A stretch of DNA of 64,000 bases, taken from NCBI GenBank assembly GCA_947685225.1, contig CANTUV010000015.1:6014001-6078000 (forward strand), written 5' to 3'. Made by a program: the position numbers and the translations under genes. Under the pieces are notes generated by a model, which had not been told where the DNA came from, did not search any database, and saw only the letters and a program-made list of their open reading frames with translations. The first letter of the stretch is position 1, and every line of letters starts with the position of its first letter. This document shows positions 9,132 through 19,617 of the stretch, piece after piece. This DNA is from Garcia nutans (lineage: Eukaryota > Streptophyta > Magnoliopsida > Malpighiales > Euphorbiaceae).

Positions 9132-11583
9132 TGTAATATCCTCATTTATGCCCTAGAAGTTTTGCTTGTTGTTGTTGTTGTTGTTGTATTGTTGGTCTAA
9201 TTTGAGAAAAGAAAAGTATAAGTGTTTTGGGAAAGAATTTAGGGTTTAGAGACAAGTTTATATGTTGTGTATATTGTGATATATATAACATATAAAATGG
9301 TCAAAGGGAGAGTCAAAGTGTTGGTTAGTGGAAGAAGATATTTTCTTGTTGAGTGTGAAAGTTCATATATGGGCTCATATAAGACAAAAGGTTAGTTATA
9401 TGGTTAAGGGCCTTGAGGTAATTTACTTTTGGAAATTTTGTGGTGGAGATTAAAAGGAAGATTGACTTTGTGATTCTTGATCATTTTCTCTTCCTCTTGA
9501 TGGTAGTGGCCGGCTCTCCATTAGCAAAAGGGAAGGAGAAGTGTTCTTGATAGTAAGATCAAGATTGAAGGGAAAATTGAAGAATCAAGTTGAAGATTTG
9601 TGGAATTTCTTCACTTTAGGTAAGTATTCTCTTGTTTTCTTTGTTTATTTGGAAGTTTTGTTGGAAGTGAATAAGGGTTTGGTGATTTTGTGATTTGGTG
9701 GGTTTGAGATGTGTTGTGTTGTGTTTTCAAGTGTTTAATTGATTTTAAGTTATGAGTTTAATTTAAGGTAAGTTTTCTCTTGTTACCCTTGTTATTTTGA
9801 AGTTATGCTTGAGTTGAGTTGTGGTTTGATGATGATATGATTCAATTGCTTATGGTGCGATTTTAAGTATTGATATTGTTTGATAGATGAGAAGTTGAAC
9901 AGGTGAAGGTGTTGGAAGTAATTGTGTTGAGTTTGAGTTAGGGTTTTGAATTGGTAAGAGTTGTTTATGTTATTTTGATTGATTATTTTGTTGATCTTTG
10001 TGTTGGTTGTAATTGTGTTGTGGTATCAAAAATGTTATTAATGTGTTTGGAAGATGTAAATAAGTGTTGAGGATGTTGATTGTGTCAATTTGAATGAGGT
10101 TATGTTGTGTATAATGTGTTTGAAGTTAAACAAAATAAAGTTTGTTAAATTTAGGGTTTATGCATGAGACACGTAATTTGGGACGGTCGCTATTATTGAA
10201 GTGCGGTCGCGACTTAGACCGAACTTTTGACCGCGAAACCTACTGTGTTAAAGTTTCATCTTTTGATTGTGGAGGACGGTCGCGACTTAGCCTGGTGCGA
10301 CCGCTATAATCGTTCTGTTCTGTTTTATTTGAAGTAAGTAAAGGATGTAAAGCATGTTGCTTATATGATAATGTAATGTGACTTGGGATTGATTATGAGA
10401 TATAATGTGATCATGGATGAGATAAGTATACACTTGATTAATGAAGTGTTATATTGTGAAATGAAAGGTGAGGCCATTGTTATTGGCTATGATAATATTA
10501 TTGAGAGAATGAAGGCATGTTTGCCTAAATGTTGATGAGAATTGAGAATGGAAATGATAATTGATATGAAAATGAATTGTGTGGCTAATGTGTTATTCCA
10601 TTTTCAGAGTATGTTATTGGTGGCATGCCTAATGATAGTAACAATCTCTTGAAGTTAGGTTGGATTGAATCCTTGAAGCCTAATTGAGATGTTACCACCC
10701 TTGAAGCTAGGTTGGGTTAGTTCTTGAAGCCAAGTTGGGTAGAAGCTTAGCATGCTTTGCTCCCCTTGAAGCTTGGTTGAACTTAATCCTTGAAGCCTAG
10801 TTGGGTCTATGATATGGATATTGATAAATGTGATGATAGAACCAAAACATTAACTCTGAAAATTGAATGGCATATTAGTGTGTCTTGGGCCCATGCTTGT
10901 CTATGGTTAATGTGAGTCATGAATGATGTTTGTTTTGCTTTGTATTGATGATTAAATGAATACTAATGAGGTATATGAAAAGATAATAAAATGTGATATG
11001 TAATGTGAAAGTATATTGTTAATTTTGCATATATGATGTTACATATATATATTATGGTTTGAGAAATGACATTGCATTGCACGAAGTCATATCATTAGCA
11101 TGATTATCTTACTAAGCCCTTGGCTTAGCGCGATAGTGTTTAATCGCGCAGGTGATAGAACTGTTAGAATCGAACCCGAGAGCTCTTCGAGACCGAGTGA
11201 GGGTAGACATTGAAGAGTTGATTTTTGGAGACTTAAAGATCAAAGGAGATTTGCCAATCATGTATAACTCTTTTTATATTTTGTAAAGTATTGATTAAAT
11301 GTACATATTTGTATATCTGTAAATATGGAATTAAATGTTTTCAAATATGTAAATATTTTATGACTTCCGCTGTGAAATAACTATATGTATGTATATATAT
11401 ATCTAATGTGTTTTATTTTAAAAGTAAATGATCTACTTTTCTATATTATATAATGATAATAGTATTGTATCTATTTAAATGTTTTGAATGTTGAAGAAAA
11501 CCGTAGCATCCCTATGTTTGGTGCACTTATGCTACATGGTTGTAGTTGTAGTGTGTGTGTGCATTGGATGTGGGGGTGTTACA
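9132..11583 (+). repeat. Element A, 3' LTR
   Basis: 2452 bp, same length as the 5' LTR, offset 7303. I see one difference (10317 G against 3014 A). It carries the same stem-loop pair (11112-11148), ggtcgcgac island (10181-10313) and CTTGAAGC repeats. The open frame that runs over its right end into D (11488-11964) is a chance frame across the junction and not a gene. Confidence 0.95.
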
Positions 11584-13859
11584 GCGGGTATTTTCGCCCC
11601 CACTCTCGGTAGAATGATTCTTGGGACTTCGGCACTGTTTAGGCTCGAGGCCTTAGAGAACACGGACCTAAGTTCGAAGAAAATGGAGTCACCACCCGGA
11701 TGGGCTGAGAAAAGAAAGGGGTGGATGACTCGATTCTTAAGGAATCCCCAACCCCCTAATGGGTTCAGAAAGTTGGGTATGTGTGGGGAAGGTGAGAAAT
11801 GGCCCAGCACCCCCACAACGCCTGGCTCATTAGAACCGGCCTCCTTTATAGGTCTTAATATTATAAAATTCTTAAATATAACAACATTATCCATATTACA
11901 CACAATAAATAAAAGAAAGCATCATTATATTAAAATCAAAGCAACGTCCAAACAAAGCAAATAAATGGACACCCATCTAAGGATGGAAACATGTCCTTAC
12001 ATCACATGCCTAAATAGGACACCCACCAAAAGGTAGAAACATGCCCTTTACATAGATTCTAAAATAGAAAAGCAAATTAATTTACATGATGTTTAACTAA
12101 TGAGGTACCCACCAAGTGGAAACATACCTCTTACAACTTTTGGAAATCTAAATTAATTGATGAAAGCAAATAATTATTCATCATAAATAAATCATTCATC
12201 AAAGCTATTAATCAAAGTATAAAATAAACATCCATCCATGATAAATTAAATAAATCAAGTATTGAAATTAAATAAATTAAAGCATAAGCAATAAATCAAA
12301 GCATAATCAAATATGGAATTGAATAAAGCAAATAAAAGTTCAATTATAGCTACTGTTGCTTTTTATGGAATTAAAATAGATTAGGGTTTTATGTTCTAAA
12401 AGTTTGGTAAGACACTTTGATTAACAAAATTAAGGTTTGAATGATGAAATCATGAAACTAGGGTTTTAGACACTTTAAAATACTTTTGATTCATGGTTTT
12501 AAATGGTGATTTCAAGCTACTGTGTAATTTTAAAGAATTTGTGTTTTTAGGGTTTATTTATGTTTTAAAGGATTAAAGTTTAGAAAAAATTAGGGTTTAA
12601 GGTTTTAAATGGGTTAGAGTTTACTATTTTAGGTTTAAAAGTTGAATTACGGTTTTAGTGTTTAAGAATTAGGGTCTCGGGTAAAAGATTTGAATTAGGG
12701 TTTTAGAAATGAATTTGATAATTTTATGAAGTTTTATGAATTTATACAAATGGATTGAAGTTTTTATAAGTAGAAAAGATATTTTTTAAGGCTTTTTGAA
12801 TGAAATAGAACCTAATTTAAAGTTTTTAAAGAAACAGAATCAAATTTTGGTTTTGTTGAAGAATATGTTCAATTAGGGTTTTGAGATTTTGAAGAGACAA
12901 AAATAACAATTTTAAGTCTTTTTGGAAAATAAAGTAACGTATTAGTGTTTTAACTTTGGAAAACTAAATTAAAGTTCTAAGATTTTAACTTTTGAAAAAC
13001 ACAAAAATCCTAGTTTTTAGCTATTGTGTAAAAACAATTAAAGAAAATCAATTAACACATACCTTCTTTTGACGATTCCTCTAAAAACAATTCTTCTTGG
13101 ATGAACTAGCTCTAAAGACAAGCCTTTTTTGCCTTTGAATTGCTTAAATCATGATGCTGCTCCTTTAAAAATCAATTGAATTCAATTATTCCTTTTCCAC
13201 TTCACTTTCGGAATTCAATTCTCCAAGTCCACTGCCAAATTTTTTCCCCCCTAAATTAATTGCCTTTGGTCCTTATTTATAGTGGTTTGAGGTTGTTTAA
13301 TCCTAATTAGTTAAGGCAAGTAATATTAATAAAAAAAGAAACCAAAACCTAATTGGATTAGGTTTCAAAAAATTTGCGTCGGAAAATTTGCGCTGCCAAA
13401 AAATATTGCCGTAGGAAAAAATGCGCTGGCAAAAAAATTCTGCCACAGAAAACTACGGCAGCTCGAGGTCGATGGGCCTGCGGGCGAAATAGAAATTCTA
13501 TTTTGCTCTCAGGAAAATCTTGCGAGTGAAATAGCACAGTGATTTCGCCCGCAGGAAATTCCTGCGGGCGAAATTGCCCACGGGCCCGTGCGACTTTTTT
13601 TGCTACCGATTTTTTCGACTCTGATTTTTTTTTATTTTTATTTTTTATTAATAAAAATTAGATGCTAAAGTAAAAATTATTTAACAAAAATTATTTTGGA
13701 CCAATTAGACAACAAAAATCATTTTGGACTAAATAAAACATATTGGACCGGATTGAGTCAAAAATTAAGGGTCTATAGTTTGCCCCCTGCTTGAATGGTC
13801 TGAAACCTTAGTGAAAGAGAGTGAAAAGGAATAAGACTTAATTTTTGATGAAATAGTTG

Positions 13860-14328
13860 AGGTTTTGGGTTCTGGACCCAGTTTGACTTCTGGACTCAAG
13901 AAAAATTTAGAAAAATTTAGAGTGATTCTAGGTTTTGGACCTAAGAAAAATTTAGATTCTGGACCCAATTCGAGTTCTAGACTCAAGAATAATTCTAGGT
14001 TCTCGACCTAAGCAAAATTTGGGTTCTATACCCGGTTCAAGTTCTGGACTCAAGGATGATTCTAGGTTCTAGACCTAAGAAAAATTTGGGTTCTAGACCC
14101 GGTTCGAGTTCTGGACTCAAGGATGATTCTAAGTTCTGGACCTAAGAAAAATTTGGGTTCTGGACCCGGTTTGAGTTCTGGACTCAAGAGTAATTCTAGG
14201 TTCTCAACCTAAGAAAAATTTTGGTTCTAGATCCGATTCGAGTTTTGGACTCAAGGATAATTTTAGGTTCTGGACATAAGGAAAAATTTGGCTTCTGGAC
14301 CCGGTTCGAGTTCTGGACTCAAATAGAT
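13860..14328 (-). repeat. 67-bp tandem array in the 3' untranslated region of element D
   Basis: About 6.5 copies. The marker 'ctcaag' recurs at 13895, 13982, 14049, 14116, 14183, 14250 and 14318: one interval of 87, then 67, 67, 67, 67 and 68. Each unit contains several 'ggttctggac'-like half units, so the 67-mer itself grew from a shorter motif. It lies just inside the 3' LTR. Tat/Ogre elements are known for variable tandem arrays here that can seed satellite DNA. The short frame on the minus strand here simply reads through the repeat. Confidence 0.92.
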
Positions 14329-14449
14329 AGAATAACACGTACTTACCTGGTATTAACTTACCTGGGTCTGTGTTAGCATGATCGTTGTGTCGTTCGGGCC
14401 GGAGGGTGTATTTATAAAGCCTGACAAAGGTATGATGTAGTTCCTTCTC

Positions 14450-16347
14450 AGTTAAGGTGGATTATCCAAGATTACGGCTTTGAGCAGTTTGTCTTACAAT
14501 TACCGTCCAAAGAATATCAGATAGACTGAAGCATAGTCCAGGCACTGGCGGAACGATGGCTGGATACAACTCACACTTTTCACTTGCCCATTGGGGAGAT
14601 GAAAATTGGTCCGGTTGATTTTACTGCCATAACCGGCCTTCGATATGATGGTGCTCCGGTTCCTCTAACCAATGAAATTTTAACATTTGAAGAAATTCAG
14701 GAATTAATTGGTATGGAACAGTCATATAAAGGGCCTTTTAAGATAAAAATTGAGCCAATTCGCAGTTATTGGATTAACTACGAAGGTCGGATTGGCAGAA
14801 ACAGGGCCAAACAGTATGCTCGAGGATTTTTGTTATATCTGCTCTGATCGACCATCTTTGGTAGCACTGAATCGTCCATTCACTTGTCAACGTTGAGTGC
14901 CCTTTCTTATCTCAGAATGGTACCATCTTCTGGCTGGGGTGAAGCTGGTCTCGCATGTCTTTACCATGGCCTTGATAAGCTTTGCCGAAATAAGAATTCT
15001 TTTGTCGGCTTGATGGCGGTTGTCGAGGTATTCTTTCTTCCACCAATGTCTTTTCCCCTTTTCTCTTGCATGAATGTGATCTTTATTGTTATTGTAGATT
15101 TGGGCATATGAACACAACCTCATGAGGGTATCCGAGATTAAATTACTCGTTGTCCGATTGTGTAGATGCTCCTGGCTCTTATCATGATCATACTCATCGC
15201 TTTATGTTGAGCCGCTTAACCTGGGATCAGGTAACATAACATTAGTATGCTTTAAATTTTATGTGAAAGTTTTACTTACCTTATGTTATCCTGCATGTGA
15301 ATTTGGCCTGGTGGAATCCAGAAGAATGAGCAAATTGGTCTCCTTTGATGATGGCTGCACTATCTTTCCAACATTCTCGCCGAATTATTGCTGGCCCAGT
15401 GTCCAGTGGCTGGTTTCTCGAGGAGAGAGTTTACGAATGGTTTCTCGGTCCAGAGCAGCGGAGGTTTCTGATGCAAATCCCGGAATATACTTTAAATATT
15501 ATGTCGATGCCAGAGGATGCTTGGTGATCGGCCCGGTATGGTTACAATGCTGAGTCATTTCTCCATTTACCAGGTCCATTTTATGGTCATTTTATTCAAT
15601 TGAGACTCTTGCACTGTGATGTATCTCCTATCGGTGTGCAGGAGATTGCCGATGGAAATGAGGGTAGAGATGAGGAGGAGCATCATGGAGATGTAGGAGA
15701 GTCTGTTCCACATCTCGGGGCTAGTACTTCTCAGGTAAAATTTTTACCACTTTTCCCTTGCAACTGCTTTTTCTTTCTTTGATTTTCTAATGGTTATTGT
15801 AGGCTGTTGGCTCATTTGATCAAGAGGCTGGACCTTCTTTCACTGCCCCTTCGTTTGCTCATTCTAGCCCGCCGGATATGCCATCTCATCTGCAAGGCAT
15901 TGAGATGAACTACCTGGTACGTTTCTTATTTCATAATAGTTTATGCTATATATATGCATGATTATGTATGCTCTCACCTTTTTCCTTCTTGGCTCACAGC
16001 GGATGCTCGAAGAATAAAATAAGCAACTTCAAGAAGAATTGGCTGCAAGTCGTCAGCAAGCTTCTCATTTTGAAAGTTTATATCATCAATCCGAACAAAA
16101 TTTTTTTGACTTCCAATTTCAAGGAATGAGGGATCCCGGTGCTTCTTCATCGAGAGGCCCCCAGACTGATGACCATGAGATCATTTCGTCTGCTTCTAAT
16201 GAGGACCATGACAAATTGGAACTCCAAGGCAATAGGGATTATAATGCTTCTGCTTCGGATGATCCCAGGATGAGTAATTTTGCCCCTCCTCCAACAGGCG
16301 ATGACTTTTTCAAGTCTTTATTTGGTGACCTACCACCACCCTCTTAG
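14450..16347 (+). pseudogene. Antisense gene 1 of element D: plant mobile domain-like, with introns, decayed
   Basis: Lies between D's integrase and 3' LTR, in the opposite direction to D. Around 14555-14650 it reads ERWLDTTHTFHLPIGEMKI...GLRYDG, the signature start of the plant mobile domain (PMD, the aminotransferase-like domain of plants). Canonical introns are visible: 15028-15097 (resumes IWAYEHN), 15735-15802 (TSQ/AVG) and 15917-15999 (NYL/RML), all keeping phase; a further donor is at 15231. The tail is acidic and serine-rich, ending FGDLPPPS at 16347. It is broken by in-frame stops (near 14530, 14845 and 16015) and probable frameshifts (for example 15260-15540, where LGPEQRRFLMQIPEYT is in another frame). 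Antisense frames in this place are known in Tat elements. Role unknown. Confidence 0.72.
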
Positions 16348-16724
16348 TGATATGTAAATATTGTAGCAATTGTAAAACATTGTACAATAATGAAAAATAT
16401 ACAATTTTCCTCTTCACCGTAATCTTTTTTTTTCCATTACTGCCACTTTTTCCTTCTTCTTTTTTTAAATAATACATTATAATCAATATCCACCTTCTTT
16501 TGTTAAACCAAATCCAATGTGGTAAAGGAAATTGTCACTTCCTTTCCTTATGCCATATGGTCTTATCCTTTCCCATCATCTTTTCCATTTCACTTTTGGA
16601 AAAGGTTTATTTTCTTTTATATAAATCACCTTGCATGACCCCTTTTAATTCATAAACCAAAAATCTCTCTCTTTCAACGTGAAGACTCCTTTTAGCAATT
16701 TTAATTCTCCTTTATTCATCAACC

Positions 16725-17956
16725 ATGACCGAGCACCATTTAAAGAAAATAAAAATTCTATTTAAGAATATGGATGCCATCCATTGGAAACAAATTTCAT
16801 GGTCAAAGCTTGATGTTTTAAAATGTTTTCAAAATGTCAAATTGGACCACTCCTTCTTATATGCCGTGGCTTCCTTTTGGGATACAGATTCTAGGGTATT
16901 TAGAATTAATGGCTTTAAAATATGTCCCCTGATTGAAGAATTTGAGGCCATCCTTGGACATCCCATTAATCAACAAATGGCATTACCCACATTGATTTCC
17001 AAGACTCAACAGAAGATGCAGATGTTATTTCAAATTCCAAAACCTGAAGTTCTTCGGTTGATGAGAGGTGAAAAAATTCTACTTGCTCCTTTGATTGACT
17101 TTTGTTTTTCTCATTTGACTCCTACTAAGGCATGGGGATGCATGCTTTGTCTTTGTTTGCTCGGCCAATTCTTGCTTGTTTCTTCTAACGGCGATATTGA
17201 TCCATGAGTATTGGACATTATGGACCAAATGGAAAGAGGCTTGTCGCCGGTACCTGTGATCTTAGCCGAGACCTTAGTTGGATTAGACCAATTTAAATCA
17301 GGATCATCAAAGAGACTGACTAGGAGTCCATTGTTGCTCCAGGTAATTACCTAAACTGCCCTTTTGGGTTTTCAATTTAGGTTTTTTTATATATTTTATT
17401 GCTCTAACTTTTGCCTAGTCCACCCATGCTGGTTTTCGGAACTAGCGAGCTGTCCTAATTTTTGCCTAAGCCGCCCTTGCGGGTTTTCAACTTAGCGGAC
17501 CTTTTTTATTGTTTTTATTATTTTTTTTATTCTCTTTTTTTTATTCTTTCTTCATAGATTTGGCTTCAGGAGCGTCTTTGTTTGCTTGATACTCCCTCCA
17601 TGGATTTTGCCAGATACCTGCCACGTCATCATTCTGCTAGGAAGCTACTCCATCCTGCTTCTTCATATGCTGACTGGGTTGACTGGATCCACTCCCGCTC
17701 TGAAGTTAATATCTGTTGGTTGGTACCTTGGTGGAAGATTTCTCATATCACCATGCGGACATACTTGATGTACGTTCCCCTTACTGCTCTTCGTCAAGGT
17801 ACATGCTATGATCCTCGCCGACTTGGGCGTCAGTATGGAGCTGAGCCTCGTGATTCTGACTTTGCTCCTGACCTAGACATGACTTGCTTGACTGAAGCCT
17901 ACTTGGATCGGCTGAGGCAAAGCTGGCCTACATGTTACATTTATCTACTGCCATAG
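16725..17956 (+). pseudogene. Antisense gene 2 of element D: DUF7745-like, one intron, one stop
   Basis: The ATG at 16725 opens MTEHHLKKIKILFKNM. Exon 1 includes SFWDTDSRVFRINGFKICPLIEEFEAILG, resembling the N-terminal part of the plant DUF7745 family found in transposon-linked proteins. A TGA at 17205-17207 interrupts it, but the frame continues (VLDIMDQMERGLSPVPVILAETLVG) to LLLQ and a GT-AG intron at 17343-17557, then IWLQERLCLLDTP. Exon 2 has a WxxW-type stretch (VPWWKISHIT), VPLTALRQGTCYDPRRLGRQYG, and ends at 17956. Intron phase is zero at both sides. The intron contains two of the foldback repeats listed separately. It follows a TATA-rich, CT-rich stretch (16400-16700) that could be its promoter. 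The family assignment is from memory of its motifs. Confidence 0.65.
17412..17500. repeat. Foldback repeat units 1 and 2 (inside the intron of antisense gene 2)
   Basis: Unit 1 (17412-17450) pairs CTAGT (17415-17419) with ACTAG (17441-17445). Unit 2 (17463-17500) pairs CTAAG (17466-17470) with CTTAG (17491-17495) and has an inner CCGCCC/GCGGG pairing. Both share the core CCC-TT-GGTTTTC. Closing base pairs differ between units while pairing is kept. Confidence 0.75.
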
Positions 17957-18194
17957 ATTTTACATTTGTCAATTCAGAAAGTGTTTTGTTAGGATGAAAA
18001 ATAACTAAAGTAATAAAAGATGTTTCTTTTCCATTTATAATTTGTCATCACCTTTTGCAATTATAATTATTATTTCATCCATATCTGGTTGAATACTTAT
18101 AACAGTGCACATAGAATAATTTTAATATTAATTCTATTTTATTAAATTGGGGAACAACCAAATATAAAGCCAGAATACACAAGATCACTCCTGT

Positions 18195-18344
18195 TGCCAA
18201 TTAGCCCTTTCGGGTTTTTTAATTGACGATTTTCTCTCATTTAGCCCTAATTGTTGCCTAGCCCGCCCTTTCTGGTTTTCGGAACTAGCAGACTACTTTA
18301 ACTTTTGCCTAGGCTGCCCTTTTTGGGTTTTCAACCTAGCAAGC
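18195..18344. repeat. Foldback repeat units 3 to 5 (between antisense gene 2 and integrase of D)
   Basis: Unit 3 pairs CAATTA (18198-18203) with TAATTG (18220-18225). Unit 4 pairs CTAG (18258-18261) with CTAG (18285-18288). Unit 5 pairs CTAGG (18309-18313) with CCTAG (18335-18339). All carry the core GCCCTT..GGGTTTTC or close variants. They sit just downstream of the convergent ends of antisense gene 2 (17956) and of D's integrase (18369). Confidence 0.75.
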
Positions 18345-18368
18345 TCTTTTTTCTTCTTTTTCTTCCTA

Positions 18369-19612
18369 TCATACATAAAACCTCTTCAACTTGTCAATGT
18401 TTACTGGCTCACTAAATTTGTTCCCATCCATGTCTGATAATTTCACCGCACCTTTGCTCATGACTTGTTTCATGACATATGGCCCTTCCCAGCTAGGTCT
18501 GAACTTCCCTCTTGGATCAGATACATTAGGCTTACATTGCTTCAACACCAAATCCCCAACTCTGAATTTTCTGATTTTAACCCTTCTATTGTAGGCCCGA
18601 GCTATCTTCTTTTGATACAGTTGGTGATGATGCAGTGCCTTTAGCCTTCTCTCTTCTAGTAGAGCTAGCTGAGTGTATCTGCTTGCTACCCATTCCGTTT
18701 CAGGTAATTCAGCTTCCAAGACTACTCTCAGTGACTTGATCTCAATTTCAATTGGCAATACCGCTTCCATCCCATAAACCAAACAGAACGATGTCATCCC
18801 AGTAGGTGTTCGCACACTTGTCCTAATCCCCATAAAGCAAAGGGAAGCATTTTTTATCAGTCCCTGTAGGTCTTGGTCATCTTGGACAGAATTTGCTTAA
18901 TTATCTTGTTTGTTGCTTCCATGGCACCATTAGCCTTTGGTCTATAAGGAGATGATCGATGATGATGGATTTGGTACTTGGAGAATAAATCCTTAACTGC
19001 ACCCCATTGTCTGATATCACACTGTGCAGGACCCCATATCTGCAGATGAGATTCTTTTCGATAAACCTAGCCATTTGACTTGCACCCAGCTTGTTGAAGG
19101 ATTCGGCTTCGATCCATTTTGAAAAATAATCAACTGCTACTACAATGAAACGGTGATCGTTTGAGGCTGTCGGATGTATCTCTCCTATAATGTCGATACC
19201 CCAGGTGGCAAATGGTCAGGGTGAAGACATTGAATGTAGTTCTTCAGGAGGCATGTGATTCAAATTACCAAACATATGACATTGCTGGCACTTCTTTATG
19301 AACTCAATACAGTCTTTCTCCATGGTCAACCAATAGTAACCTTGTCGAATAATCTTCTTAACTAGGGCCAAACCACTCATGTGCGGACCGCAACTTCCTG
19401 CATGTATTTCTGACATGATGCGCTCCATTTCAAGCTTTCTTAAACATCTCAAATGCACTCCATCAGGACATCTTCGATATAACTCCCCATGGAAGGTGAT
19501 GTATTGCAATGACGACCTCCTTATGGCTCTTTCCTCTTTCTTTGTTGCCCCCGGTGGATATTCTCTTTCCTCCAAAAATCGCCTTATAGTATCATACCAC
19601 GTATCATGGTCC
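18369..19612 (-). pseudogene. Element D integrase (decayed)
   Basis: The frame resumes from 19617 after the solo LTR E (MKIDT / DHDTWYDTIRRFLEEREYPPG). A zinc-binding part with HAGSCGPHMSG and CQQCHMFG is seen at about 19280-19440. Then comes a stop (about 19216), a core with GIDIIGEIHPTASNDHRFIVVAVDYFSKW and VISDNG, then frameshifted sequence (about 18835-19000), and a clean C-terminal stretch 18833-18369 (VYGMEAVLPIEIEI, FRVGDLVLKQ, GKFRPSWEGPYVMKQ) ending FYV. These are typical Tat integrase features, including the GPY-like module. Non-functional because of stop and frameshift. Confidence 0.88.
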
Positions 19613-19617
19613 GTATC

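Larger units (their letters stand above)
1829..11583 (+). mobile_element. Element A: intact Tekay/Del-like chromovirus (parent)
   Basis: Complete 9755-bp Ty3/gypsy element. Both LTRs are 2452 bp (1829-4280 and 9132-11583), start TGTAATATCC and end GGGTGTTACA. The target duplication gcggg lies at 1824-1828 and 11584-11588. An initiator-Met-type primer site (4288-4300), a polypurine tract (9119-9131) and one open gag-pol frame with a C-terminal chromodomain are all present. The LTRs look identical apart from one visible substitution (A at 3014, G at 10317), so the insertion is recent. Inserted 10 bp inside the 3' LTR of element D. Confidence 0.96.
1819..13777 (-). repeat. Element D, 3' (left) LTR, split by element A
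   Basis: The LTR consists of 1819-1828 plus 11589-13777, about 2199 bp once A and one copy of its gcggg TSD are removed. It starts TGTGAGCGG and ends at gtctaTA, where the partner LTR at 46316-48411 ends gtctaCA. The two LTRs align along their length. This copy keeps a TATA box (13274-13281, reverse complement TATAAATA) that the partner has lost. It holds about six telobox-like TTAGGGTTT motifs at 12380-12885, and a perfect 33-bp palindrome at 13542-13574. Confidence 0.88.

Noticed and set aside
11488..11964. 158-codon frame crossing the right end of element A, with a counterpart on the other strand
   Set aside because: Spans the A/D junction and LTR sequence; no similarity to a known family.
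12380..12885. Possible interstitial telomere repeats (TTTAGGG)
   Set aside because: Motifs are scattered, not in tandem, and occur at the same places in both D LTRs; treated as telobox-like sites instead.
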